Below, piece after piece: positions 16,296 to 24,084 of a stretch of 38,589 bases of DNA; position 1 is the stretch's first letter; every line of letters starts with the position of its first letter. This stretch comes from an uncultured Bacteroidales bacterium. GTDB taxonomy: Bacteria > Bacteroidota > Bacteroidia > Bacteroidales > FEN-979. Made by a program: the position numbers and the translations under genes. The notes below the pieces were generated by a model that was not told the origin of the DNA, made no database searches, and saw only the letters and a program-made list of their open reading frames with translations. The stretch lies in assembly GCA_903915465.1 (NCBI GenBank), contig CAIWTA010000095.1, forward strand, positions 1-38,589, given 5' to 3'.

Positions 16296-16902
16296 TTATT
16301 TTATAATTGCCATTACCTGCATTGTTTCCATTCTTTGTTTAAGGGATGAAGCGCTTTTCAACAAGCTGAAATTCAATGCATACGATGTAAGACACAGCAA
16401 CCAGTGGTACCGTTTTTTTTCTTACGGTTTTCTCCATGCAAACTGGATGCATCTCTTAATCAACATGTTTGTTCTGTTCTCTTTTGGGGAATTTGTCGAG
16501 AAGCGATTTCACGCCATTTTTCACGACAAGTACATGTTGGATTACATTCTTCTCTATATGGGAGGATTGCTGATTTCGATCATACCAGCCTATGGGAAAC
16601 ACAAGAATGATGTTCTCTACAATTCTGTGGGGGCCTCCGGAGCTGTTTCTGCTGTGGTTTTTTCCAGTATCATTTTATATCCTTTGGGAAAAATAAGTTT
16701 ATTCTTTATCCCAATCGGGATTCCTTCACCCCTGTTCGGTATTCTTTACCTTATTTACGAATTTTACATGAGCAAGCGCGCCAAAGATAACATTGGGCAT
16801 GATGCCCACTTATGGGGTGCTATTTTTGGCATTGTTTACACTTTGGCGCTGAGACCTTCTCTGGCAAAGGAATTCCTGATGATGGTAGGATTATCGTCTT
16901 AA
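16285..16902 (+). CDS. Rhomboid intramembrane serine protease
   Basis: A 205-residue membrane protein with about six helices. Rhomboid landmarks are clear: HANWMHLLINM at 51-61 (the helix-2 His and Asn), catalytic S118 in GASG (116-119), and catalytic H175 in AHLWGAIFG. It would cleave membrane-anchored substrates within or near the bilayer; the substrate is unknown. It overlaps the preceding membrane-protein gene by 11 bases, hinting that this protein could be a partner or substrate. Its stop interlocks with that of the convergent acyl-CoA synthetase gene (TTAA, 16899-16902). Confidence 0.9.
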   Translation: MEISYFIIAITCIVSILCLRDEALFNKLKFNAYDVRHSNQWYRFFSYGFLHANWMHLLINMFVLFSFGEFVEKRFHAIFHDKYMLDYILLYMGGLLISIIPAYGKHKNDVLYNSVGASGAVSAVVFSSIILYPLGKISLFFIPIGIPSPLFGILYLIYEFYMSKRAKDNIGHDAHLWGAIFGIVYTLALRPSLAKEFLMMVGLSS

Positions 16903-18959
16903 ACTTTCTTTATCCTGATCCTGGCATCCACTGCAATTACTGAATTCTCATTACCAAGCAAGGGATTGAAATCAAGTTCCATGATTTCCGGTGCGGCTTT
17001 GAGTAAAGAAGATAAACTCATGATAATCCCGGCGAACTTCTCTTCGTTCACTCCTTTCTGTCCCCTTGCACCCTGAATGATCTTGTAGCTCTTCAAGTTA
17101 CGGATCATCATGAGTGCTTCTTCCAGTCCAACCGGGCATAAGCCTGCCGACACATCCTTCAGTACTTCGATGAAAATTCCACCCAGACCGCAAAGGATCA
17201 TATGACCAAATTTCGATTCAAACTTGGCACCTACAAAAAGCTCAATTCCGGAAAGCATGGGCTGGATCAATACAGAAGTCGTCTGAGGTATTTTCATCAT
17301 GCGATCAAATTCCTTTCGAACTGATCCTTCATCTTTTACATTTAACACAACTCCACCTACATCGGATTTATGGACTGGGCCAACTACTTTCATCACCACT
17401 GGAAACCCAAGTGTTTGTGCAGCCTTAACAGCTTCCTCTGACGAATTAACAATTGCTTCACCTGCACGTGGAATGCCTGTAGCATCCATTAAACCCTGTA
17501 TTTCAACAGGCGTCAGATACCCGTCTGAAGCATTATTTATTATAGTACGAATTTGGGCTGTATCAACTGGCGGAAGATCTGGTTCCGGTGCTGGTGGTTG
17601 TGGAGTATTAAACACCCTTGAAAGTGCGTTCCCAAAAATCACTTCATCAGGGAAAAATATCCTTCCTTTTGCAGTAAAATCAACAATTTCGTCATGGGCG
17701 GTCAGAACTGACGGCAAAATCGGGTAGATTGGTTTGGTACAGGATTTCATTTTTTCATCAATGAGGCGATATACGTCAAAAACCTTGGTCAAACCGGGAG
17801 TGCCGAAGATTACTGCCATCCCGTCAATATTCTTGAAATTATTCTCTACGGCATCGATGATCAATTCAAGTTGACTTGCTGTTCCTGTTGCCAAAAAATC
17901 AATCGGGTTGGCCACCGAAGAACCTGGAAAAAGCTGGCTGCATAATGCCTCTGCATCAGGACCTTCAATATGCGGTACAGACATTCCTCCATTTGACAAG
18001 GCATCGGTGAGCATAACGGCTGGCCCGCCGGCATGGGTGATGATCGCTATGTTTTTCCCTTTCACTTCAGGATGCATGAAAACAGATGCCACACTGATCA
18101 GGTCTTCGCGGCCAAAACATCGCACTATACCTGCTTTCCGGAATAAAGCATCGACAGCCACATCCGGACTTGCCAGTGCACCTGTATGGGAAGAAGCTGC
18201 CCGGCTTCCAGCTTCTGAAGAACCCGCTTTTATTGCAGCAATCTTGCATCCCTTGCGGATAAGAGAAGCCGCATGACAAAGCAATTTATCAGGCTTGGCT
18301 ACATTTTCAATATATAATAATTTCACCTTTGAACTTGTCAGTGGATCAAACGTCGCATCGAGATATTGCAGAACTTCTTCCACACCAATCTGGGCACTAT
18401 TCCCAACAGAGAAGACACTGGAAAAAGTCAGTCCGTTTGGAATTCCTGCTTCCATGATGAAACAAGCAGTAGCACCGGATCCGGAAATAAAATCACAGCC
18501 CCTTGATTCAAGCTTTGGAATTGGTTTTGTGAATACTCCATTATAATGAGGCGTCAGAACGCCAATACAGTTGGGACCAATAAGGCAGCCGTTCACGCTT
18601 TCAATGATCTCAACAACTTTATTCTCTAAGGCCTTCCCTTCTTTCCCCTCTTCCGAAAATCCTGCTGAAAGAATGATAAACGCCCGGGTATTCTTTTTCC
18701 GGGCAAGTAATTCCACTGTATCAGGAATATATTTTGCAGCAATGGCAATGATGGCCAGGTCAACTTCCGGTAAATCTGCCGGATCGGAAAAGCTCCGGAT
18801 TCCCTGAACTTCAGATTCCTTTAGATTGGTGACGAAAAGTTTCCCGGTAAAATTCCCTTCGATCAGATTACGCAAGACGGCCCCGCCAGGTTTCTGGACA
18901 TCATTTGAACCACCAATAACGACAATGCTTTTGGGACAAAGGAGTGAATCATTTATCAT
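16899..18959 (-). CDS. Acetyl-CoA synthetase (ADP-forming), fused subunits
   Basis: A 686-residue protein that joins alpha and beta parts. A CoA-binding Rossmann domain (about 5-130, with VVIGGSND) and succinyl-CoA-ligase-like domains carry the phosphorylated-histidine motif SSHTGALA (H258). An ATP-grasp beta domain (about 465-686) has FPVVMKVVGPVHKSDVGG. The reaction is acyl-CoA + ADP + Pi to acid + CoA + ATP, giving ATP from acetate formation in fermenters; the acyl substrate is not certain. It stands alone on the minus strand, with its stop interlocking that of the rhomboid gene. I found no clear -7 box upstream. Confidence 0.9.
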   Translation of the reverse strand: MINDSLLCPKSIVVIGGSNDVQKPGGAVLRNLIEGNFTGKLFVTNLKESEVQGIRSFSDPADLPEVDLAIIAIAAKYIPDTVELLARKKNTRAFIILSAGFSEEGKEGKALENKVVEIIESVNGCLIGPNCIGVLTPHYNGVFTKPIPKLESRGCDFISGSGATACFIMEAGIPNGLTFSSVFSVGNSAQIGVEEVLQYLDATFDPLTSSKVKLLYIENVAKPDKLLCHAASLIRKGCKIAAIKAGSSEAGSRAASSHTGALASPDVAVDALFRKAGIVRCFGREDLISVASVFMHPEVKGKNIAIITHAGGPAVMLTDALSNGGMSVPHIEGPDAEALCSQLFPGSSVANPIDFLATGTASQLELIIDAVENNFKNIDGMAVIFGTPGLTKVFDVYRLIDEKMKSCTKPIYPILPSVLTAHDEIVDFTAKGRIFFPDEVIFGNALSRVFNTPQPPAPEPDLPPVDTAQIRTIINNASDGYLTPVEIQGLMDATGIPRAGEAIVNSSEEAVKAAQTLGFPVVMKVVGPVHKSDVGGVVLNVKDEGSVRKEFDRMMKIPQTTSVLIQPMLSGIELFVGAKFESKFGHMILCGLGGIFIEVLKDVSAGLCPVGLEEALMMIRNLKSYKIIQGARGQKGVNEEKFAGIIMSLSSLLKAAPEIMELDFNPLLGNENSVIAVDARIRIKKV

Positions 18960-19015
18960 ATAGAAAAATTTTTGCTAATTTAGAAAAAAAGAAGAAGCAA
19001 ATCAAAATCTCATGG

Positions 19016-19059
19016 TAAGCGTAGTCCTTGCTAAGCGCAGTCTCTGACTACACTTAGCA
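19016..19059. repeat. Imperfect hairpin with a related direct copy
   Basis: TGCTAAGCGCAGTC (19029-19042) pairs with GACTACACTTAGCA (19046-19059) at 12 of 14 positions around loop TCT. A related direct copy, TAAGCGTAGTC, lies just upstream at 19016-19026. It is intergenic and followed by no T-run. It looks like a dispersed repeat remnant near the broken GxxExxY gene. Confidence 0.55.
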
Positions 19060-19083
19060 GAAGTAATCATGGCAGACATTCCG

Positions 19084-19401
19084 TTACATACTTCCTAAGA
19101 GTGTGTCAATTTGCGTCCTGGAGAACGCAGTTTCATGGGCTGGATTGAATGAATCAACAGTTTAAAGTTCAATATCCTCATTATTCTCAACCCAAATATC
19201 AATTCTGAAACCACCGTCTAATTTAATTTCTTCGTAAATAACCGGAAGAGGATTTTGTCTTTTTACCTGTGATTCTGCACATTGCAATTCAAAGACCAAG
19301 AATTCTTCGTAAGAAGACTCAAGCAATCCTGTACCAATAAATGTATGCACTTCAATAGTGCAAGCAATAATATTTCCCGTGATTTGGTTTATTTCCATCA
19401 T
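19084..19401 (-). pseudogene. GxxExxY family gene broken by a nonsense codon
   Basis: From ATG 19401 the frame gives 79 residues typical of GxxExxY proteins: GTGLLESSYEEFLVFEL, then LDGGFRIDIWVENNEDIEL, and stops at TAA 19162-19164. The family usually continues ELK(A/T)V and runs to about 120-130 residues. Reading past the stop in the same frame gives TVDSFNPAHETAF...RTQIDTLLGSM up to a second stop at 19084-19086, clearly matching the expected continuation at first (TVDSFNPAHE). So one base change, AAA to TAA at the lysine codon, truncates it, and the tail is also decayed or shortened. GxxExxY function is not well known. It is flanked by hairpin repeats (19016-19059, 19449-19468). Sequencing error at one base is possible. 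Confidence 0.75.
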
Positions 19402-19448
19402 ATTTGTTTGGGTTTTACTTTGTGAATCTCTGTGTAATTAATGAACTA

Positions 19449-19468
19449 CCCCGTAGCAAGCAACGGGG
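19449..19468. repeat. 20-bp near-perfect palindrome
   Basis: CCCCGTAGCAAGCAACGGGG folds with nine of ten pairs formed (one A-A mismatch) around a two-base AA core. It lies between the GxxExxY pseudogene start and the end of the HHH-barrel gene. The surrounding 'actttgtgaatctctgtgt' sequence resembles common Bacteroidota intergenic repeats (recalled, not searched). Confidence 0.6.
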
Positions 19469-19503
19469 AATTGACCCATAAAAAGATTAAAGGTCAATGA
19501 TAT

Positions 19504-21618
19504 TCAAAATCGGAACCTTAATTGAAATGTCAATTCAGATTTAGTATTTCCTTCCACTTCTTCAAGGCCAGTTCCGATGACATTCCTGTCAGTATAGAAC
19601 GTCTGAGCATACTTCATCCAGAGTGTAAGCCATTTTACAGGCGACCAGTCTGCCAATAAGCTGAACCGGATTCCCTTTCCATAAAATATCGGTACCGAAT
19701 AACCGTATAGAACGTCATTTTCGTAAGTATAGATTCTTTCATTGTAAGAATCTGTGTCAAACAGGGCATACAAAAGAGCAAGGGAATATGTCTTCATGAC
19801 TGGTTTCAGTCTTAATCCCTGGCTAATTAAGTACCCATAGTGTTTATATGTTATATCCTTTCGATTTTCAAGGATATCGAAACGATTTTTCATCTGTAAT
19901 GAAGAGCTGATGCTCCAGTCTAACTGGTATCGGAGTGCAATCGTTTTACTTTCTGCCAGATGGGAAATGGGATCTTGTGACCCGGAAATATTGGCCTGTT
20001 TTGATTTTATTCTCAACCGCAGAGACATCAACACATACTTGCTTGCTGAATAATCGCCCTGGATTTGATATTCGCTCCCATGAGTCGAGAAATCAACCTG
20101 ATATTTTAACCATGGAAATTGAAACAGATCGGCATAACCTGAAAGCACAAAACCAGGAAACAGCTTTGCATTAAAAGTGAAAACAAAACCTGTTTCATTC
20201 GCGTTTGCGCTGTTTTGCCCAATTGCATTGCTCAGCAAATCCTGATAGTTCCTTTGATAATTCCGGTATAGCAGCGTGAAGGCCATCCGTGGATCGGGGG
20301 AAAATTGTCCTCCGAGCAACCATGCTATCCCTCCGTTCATGCTTCTTCCCAACTCCCCAAAAACATATATATTGCGAACAACGAACTGGAAATCAGAACC
20401 AATATTTAGGTTCTCGTTTCCTTTAAATGAAAACCTGTTGTAAGGGTAGCTGCGAGGATCCAGCGATGCGCTCCAATGACTCCGGAAAGCAGTCGCTCCT
20501 ATGCTGAAGAAGTTATTCCGGTAATTAAGATTTCCTCCATAAATTCTCTCCCGGATGTTGTTTTTATTTTGAATCTCCTTAGGAAGTCGATGATAACCGC
20601 TGCCATTCATCGAGCTGATTTGCAAGATTTCTCTTGTAAGAGAGTCACTATTTATGGGATTTGCATCCAATTTATGATCTGAGTAGAATACTGATATTTC
20701 AAGGTTCTTAATTCTCAATGTCGAAGCTACTCCTCTGAGATAAGCTACATCATTCGTCGAAATGCTCGGCCGGATGGAGCCGGAAGCCCGACGAATACTG
20801 CCGGTTCCCGGAACTGCGGCTGAAATTCCGCTTCCCAGAACCAATCCCTGTCCGAAACCTGCACGAAAGTTACCCAGGGTAACATTTTTCAGGATGCCGG
20901 TATTCGTCAGACTTAAATAACCTGAATAAAAGTCCATTCCTGTGGGTTGACTTCCCCGGAAAAATTCCTCCCCGGGATCCTTCTCACCTGAAATCCCAAA
21001 GCTTAACCGGTCATAAAAGGAATATTTATACCGGAAAACATATTTCTGCGGGCTCCCTACGTATCCTGCATTCGGGTTTTTATCTAATAATGAATCATTG
21101 AAAACATAACCTTTTTGTTTTTGAAGTACTTGCTGATACCTTATTATGAGTTCGCTTCGGCCATAACTGAAAAGTTCTTTAACACGTATCGGATGTTTTT
21201 GTGGTGGACTCCCAATGCTGATAAATGGTAATGTTTTTTGTATCGTCATTGAATCGAAGCCATCTATGGCCAGCAGTTCCGAAAGACTGAATATTGTTCC
21301 ATATGTCTGTATGTATAAAAAGAGGTTGTTTATCTGAATCTCATTCAAAAACGAAAGTTGGTTAAGTTCATTAAAAGTAGTGTTGTTGATATTTATTGGA
21401 TGGTTTCTGAGTTGTTCAAATTCATCGGCATGATCTGAAAAATCAATTTCCTTAGTTGTGTTTTCTGATAATTTTTCTATCGTTTGTTCAATAAAATCGG
21501 CAGAGACATTCTGAGCCGCACTGTTTGATGTGAGAGTGATTGATAACACCGTAATCAGCTGAATCGTAATTCGCAGTATATTGTTCTCGACTTCTTTTTT
21601 TAATAATAGATAAGCCAT
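19504..21618 (-). CDS. Outer-membrane barrel protein with degenerate helix-hairpin-helix region
   Basis: A 704-residue protein: signal peptide (about 10-35, ending NSAAQ), a linker, a ComEA-like helix-hairpin-helix region (about 73-135, ININNTTFNELNQLSF... then SLSELLAIDGFD), and a long beta-rich part (about 150-704) ending in F (QLRFRF), the outer-membrane barrel signal. The HHH hairpins lack the Gly-x-Gly turn normally used for DNA contact (LSFLNEIQ instead of LPGIGxx), so DNA binding is doubtful. It is probably a Bacteroidota-specific outer-membrane protein; the role is unknown. The next gene upstream (21645-22463) ends 26 bases away and encodes another barrel, so the two form a unit. Confidence 0.78.
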   Translation of the reverse strand: MAYLLLKKEVENNILRITIQLITVLSITLTSNSAAQNVSADFIEQTIEKLSENTTKEIDFSDHADEFEQLRNHPININNTTFNELNQLSFLNEIQINNLFLYIQTYGTIFSLSELLAIDGFDSMTIQKTLPFISIGSPPQKHPIRVKELFSYGRSELIIRYQQVLQKQKGYVFNDSLLDKNPNAGYVGSPQKYVFRYKYSFYDRLSFGISGEKDPGEEFFRGSQPTGMDFYSGYLSLTNTGILKNVTLGNFRAGFGQGLVLGSGISAAVPGTGSIRRASGSIRPSISTNDVAYLRGVASTLRIKNLEISVFYSDHKLDANPINSDSLTREILQISSMNGSGYHRLPKEIQNKNNIRERIYGGNLNYRNNFFSIGATAFRSHWSASLDPRSYPYNRFSFKGNENLNIGSDFQFVVRNIYVFGELGRSMNGGIAWLLGGQFSPDPRMAFTLLYRNYQRNYQDLLSNAIGQNSANANETGFVFTFNAKLFPGFVLSGYADLFQFPWLKYQVDFSTHGSEYQIQGDYSASKYVLMSLRLRIKSKQANISGSQDPISHLAESKTIALRYQLDWSISSSLQMKNRFDILENRKDITYKHYGYLISQGLRLKPVMKTYSLALLYALFDTDSYNERIYTYENDVLYGYSVPIFYGKGIRFSLLADWSPVKWLTLWMKYAQTFYTDRNVIGTGLEEVEGNTKSELTFQLRFRF

Positions 21619-21644
21619 TAGCCACGGTACTTGGGAAGAAAATA

Positions 21645-22463
21645 TTATTTGAATCTATAGGTGATCGATGCTTGTGGGGAATAGCCCAATATAAGATGGT
21701 AGCCGGAAGCCAGGTCAAGTTTGAAGGAACCGAATTCTAATCCGGCCCCAAAGGTGAATGTGGTGGGATTTGTTAAAATCCCGACTCTTGCAAACAACGG
21801 TTTTACCAGATGATATTCAACGCCTGCACGTATTACCGGTTTATGCAACAGGTCTTTTTCAGCTTCAACAGTGGTCAATAGATCTTCTGAGATTTTCCAC
21901 AAAAGTCCTAACCGGATCAATGCAGGAAGACGGTCTGACGAATTTCTCGAAATTCTGGTAGCAACAGGATTTACGATATGAACGCCAAGTGTCAGATGTT
22001 CACTGGCTTTAAACTGAGCCCCGATTTCAAAAGAAAAAACGTTTTTATTCCCATATCCTTCGGCCTGGCTTATTCGTAAACAGTTCAGCTGTACACCTGC
22101 TGAAAAATATTTACCGAGAGACATTCCGTATGCCACACCGCCTTTGATTTCACTGTATAATGAGAACCCATTGTGGAGGAGGATCAATCCGAATGAGCCT
22201 TTCCATACGGGTATTGTGACTACCAGCGCTTTGAGACTGATTTCCTTCACCAGGAAACGGTTTTCAAAATATATACCGGCTTGATATCCCTTTATGCGGG
22301 CGAGTCCTCCGGGATTGTTGAACGCTGACCATTCGTCGGATAAGGCAACTGATGAGAATGCCATTCCTGCTGCCCTGGCTCCAATAACATTTAATTCACC
22401 GACAGCTAAACATTTTGTTGAAATGACAAACAGAAAAATTAGAATCAAACCGCGCAGATCCAT
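21645..22463 (-). CDS. PorV/PorQ-like outer-membrane barrel protein
   Basis: A 272-residue protein from ATG 22463 with a signal peptide (about 1-20, ISTKCLA). N-terminal VIGARAAGMAFSSVALSDEWSAFNNPGGLARI resembles the start of PorV/PorQ/UPF0164 barrels, where an 'ArA.GmA.vAl.dd..a..NPAgLa' pattern is usual. Alternating strands follow, ending in SYSPQ...ITYRFK. It may be a membrane partner of the HHH-barrel protein downstream. A longer frame from GTG 22508 adds 15 residues with no signal-peptide logic and is rejected. No type IX secretion genes are seen here, so that link is not supported. Confidence 0.7.
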   Translation of the reverse strand: MDLRGLILIFLFVISTKCLAVGELNVIGARAAGMAFSSVALSDEWSAFNNPGGLARIKGYQAGIYFENRFLVKEISLKALVVTIPVWKGSFGLILLHNGFSLYSEIKGGVAYGMSLGKYFSAGVQLNCLRISQAEGYGNKNVFSFEIGAQFKASEHLTLGVHIVNPVATRISRNSSDRLPALIRLGLLWKISEDLLTTVEAEKDLLHKPVIRAGVEYHLVKPLFARVGILTNPTTFTFGAGLEFGSFKLDLASGYHLILGYSPQASITYRFK

Positions 22464-22594
22464 CCCGAAATATTTATCCTTAATCGGGAAAAATAAAAAA
22501 AGTGACACTGTTATGAATAAATAATTGTCAGATATTTAAAGATGTCATTTCTTGATAATATCTTAAATTTTGATATACTAAAATTATAAGATCT

Positions 22595-22652
22595 TCACCG
22601 CTAAGGCGCTAAGGCGTGAAAAATCATTCGCGTCCTGGCGTCTTTTCGGTGA
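22595..22652. repeat. Dispersed repeat with tandem CGCTAAGG
   Basis: Outer arms TCACCG (22595-22600) and CGGTGA (22647-22652) are exact complements. Inside, CGCTAAGG occurs twice in tandem (22599-22614), and the opposite arm (cgcgtcctggcgtc) is loosely complementary. It resembles the 'ccgctaaggcgctaagg' intergenic repeats seen in many Bacteroidota assemblies (from memory). It abuts the promoter of the DUF2461 gene. Confidence 0.6.
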
Positions 22653-22660
22653 TTTTTTTG

Positions 22661-22668
22661 TATGTTTG
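22661..22668 (+). promoter_or_regulatory. -7 box for the DUF2461 gene
   Basis: TATGTTTG matches TAnnTTTG, 16 bases before ATG 22685, giving a short leader. The T-rich run just upstream belongs to the repeat at 22595-22652 and nearby sequence. A -33 TTG is not clear. Confidence 0.45.
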
Positions 22669-22684
22669 TTGAAACAATAAAATC

Positions 22685-23341
22685 ATGAATAAGGTCATTC
22701 TATCTTTCTTAAAAGAGCTGGAAAAAAACAATAACCGTGATTGGTTCCAGGCCAACAAGTCATTGTACGAAGAAGCAAAAAACGAATTTGAGGATTTCAT
22801 AGGCAACCTGATTCCGGTCATAGCCAAATTTGATGACAGTGTGAAGTTAATCACTGCCAAAGAATCAATTTTCCGTATTTACAGGGATGTAAGGTTTGCA
22901 AAGGATAAATCCCCATATAAAACCAATTTCGGTGCTTTCCTTGCAAAGGGTGGTAAAAAGAACCATGGTCCGGGTTACTATTTTCATATGGAACCTGGTA
23001 ATTGCTTACTTTCAGGGGGGATCTGGATGCCTTCCCCGGATATCATGAAGAAGGTCAGGCAGGAAATTTACTACAATATCAAGGAATTCAAAAGTATCCT
23101 TGATAAGAGGGAGTTTCAGGAGTATTATTCAGGCATTGACGATTGGGATCGACAGAAACTTGCACCCAAAGAGTTTCCTAAAGATTTTCCGGATATAGAG
23201 CTGCTGAAGAACCGAAGTTTCACTGTTTCGCATCCACTCACAGAAAAGAAACTTTACAGTGCCACACTATTTGACTACGTAATTAAGGGTTATCGTGCGA
23301 TGCAACCCTACAATGCTTTCCTGGCAAGGGCAATTGAATAA
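22685..23341 (+). CDS. DUF2461 domain protein
   Basis: A 218-residue soluble protein of the DUF2461/TIGR02453 family. The hallmark stretch is ELEKNNNRDWFQANKSLYEEAKNEFEDF (about 10-37), then FRIYRDVRFAKDKSPYKTNFGAF (about 62-84) and a C-terminal NAFLARAIE. Function is unknown; there are no catalytic motifs that I can assign. It is a single gene with its own -7 box, between a dispersed repeat upstream and a GC-rich hairpin downstream. The next gene (psd) is convergent. Confidence 0.92.
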   Translation: MNKVILSFLKELEKNNNRDWFQANKSLYEEAKNEFEDFIGNLIPVIAKFDDSVKLITAKESIFRIYRDVRFAKDKSPYKTNFGAFLAKGGKKNHGPGYYFHMEPGNCLLSGGIWMPSPDIMKKVRQEIYYNIKEFKSILDKREFQEYYSGIDDWDRQKLAPKEFPKDFPDIELLKNRSFTVSHPLTEKKLYSATLFDYVIKGYRAMQPYNAFLARAIE

Positions 23342-23366
23342 TAAATAACTCCAACAACTCCGGTTT

Positions 23367-23387
23367 GCGCGCGATTGTAGCGCGCGC
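23367..23387. terminator. GC hairpin between convergent genes
   Basis: GCGCGCG (23367-23373) pairs with CGCGCGC (23381-23387) over loop ATTGTAG, a perfect 7-bp GC stem. It lies between the DUF2461 stop and the psd stop, where a two-way terminator would be expected. There is no T-run on either strand, so the terminator role is only suggested. Confidence 0.4.
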
Positions 23388-23421
23388 CAGCATACCCACA
23401 GAGAGAAATTCCAGGAATAAA

Positions 23422-24081
23422 TCAGGATAGTTGGCCGATAATGGTTTGCTTTCCAGTCACCAGCTCATTTACGGAAATTCCCAATTTGGTATCCAGCGGC
23501 AAAAGAAGATCAACGCGTGACCCAAATTTGATAAACCCAAGTTCATCTCCTTGTTCTTCCGGAGAGCCGACTTTAGGGTAAGTCACGATCCTTCTGGCAA
23601 CCGCTCCGGCGATCTGCCTGACAAGAATTTCCTTCCCACCCGGTGTCCGGATAACAGTTGTTGCCCTCTCATTCTCGAGAGAAGCTTTGGGATTAAAAGC
23701 AATCATGTGAAGTCCTGGGTGATAGTAATAATACTTGATCATTCCGGAAACTGGAAACCAGTTGATGTGGACATTCCTGGCGGACATAAAGATGGATACC
23801 TGGATGCGATCGTCCTTAAAATATTCCGGCTCATGGGTCTTTTCAATTACAACAATTTTACCATCAGCAGGGCAACTGATAATATTTTCACCTCCATTAA
23901 GTTCCCGTTTCGGAGAACGAAAAAAACGGACAATCATAATAAAAAACCAAAGTCCGATAGCATAAAGCCCGGCATGGAACCAGGTTTGACCGGGAAAGAT
24001 GTGATTAAAAGTAAGCAGTACAACAGCTACAAATAAAAAGGCTATGAAAATTGTGGTGTATCCTTCTTTATGGATCGACAT
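23422..24081 (-). CDS. psd: Phosphatidylserine decarboxylase family proenzyme
   Basis: A 219-residue membrane-anchored enzyme of the short prokaryotic type. Two hydrophobic helices (about 10-50) come first, then SCPADGKI and the self-cleavage site FIKFGSRVDLLLP, where the chain is expected to split between G187 and S188 to form the pyruvoyl group. It makes phosphatidylethanolamine from phosphatidylserine. ATG 24081 follows the CdsA stop by 3 bases, and CdsA supplies the CDP-diacylglycerol used upstream in the same pathway. No phosphatidylserine synthase gene is in the window; archaetidylserine decarboxylase relatives look alike, but the bacterial context favours Psd. Confidence 0.9.
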   Translation of the reverse strand: MSIHKEGYTTIFIAFLFVAVVLLTFNHIFPGQTWFHAGLYAIGLWFFIMIVRFFRSPKRELNGGENIISCPADGKIVVIEKTHEPEYFKDDRIQVSIFMSARNVHINWFPVSGMIKYYYYHPGLHMIAFNPKASLENERATTVIRTPGGKEILVRQIAGAVARRIVTYPKVGSPEEQGDELGFIKFGSRVDLLLPLDTKLGISVNELVTGKQTIIGQLS

Positions 24082-24084
24082 AGG

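Noticed and set aside
19162-19401. Stop-codon recoding (read-through) in the GxxExxY gene
   Set aside because: Many other genes in the window end at TAA, and the tail after the stop is itself decayed, so inactivation is simpler.
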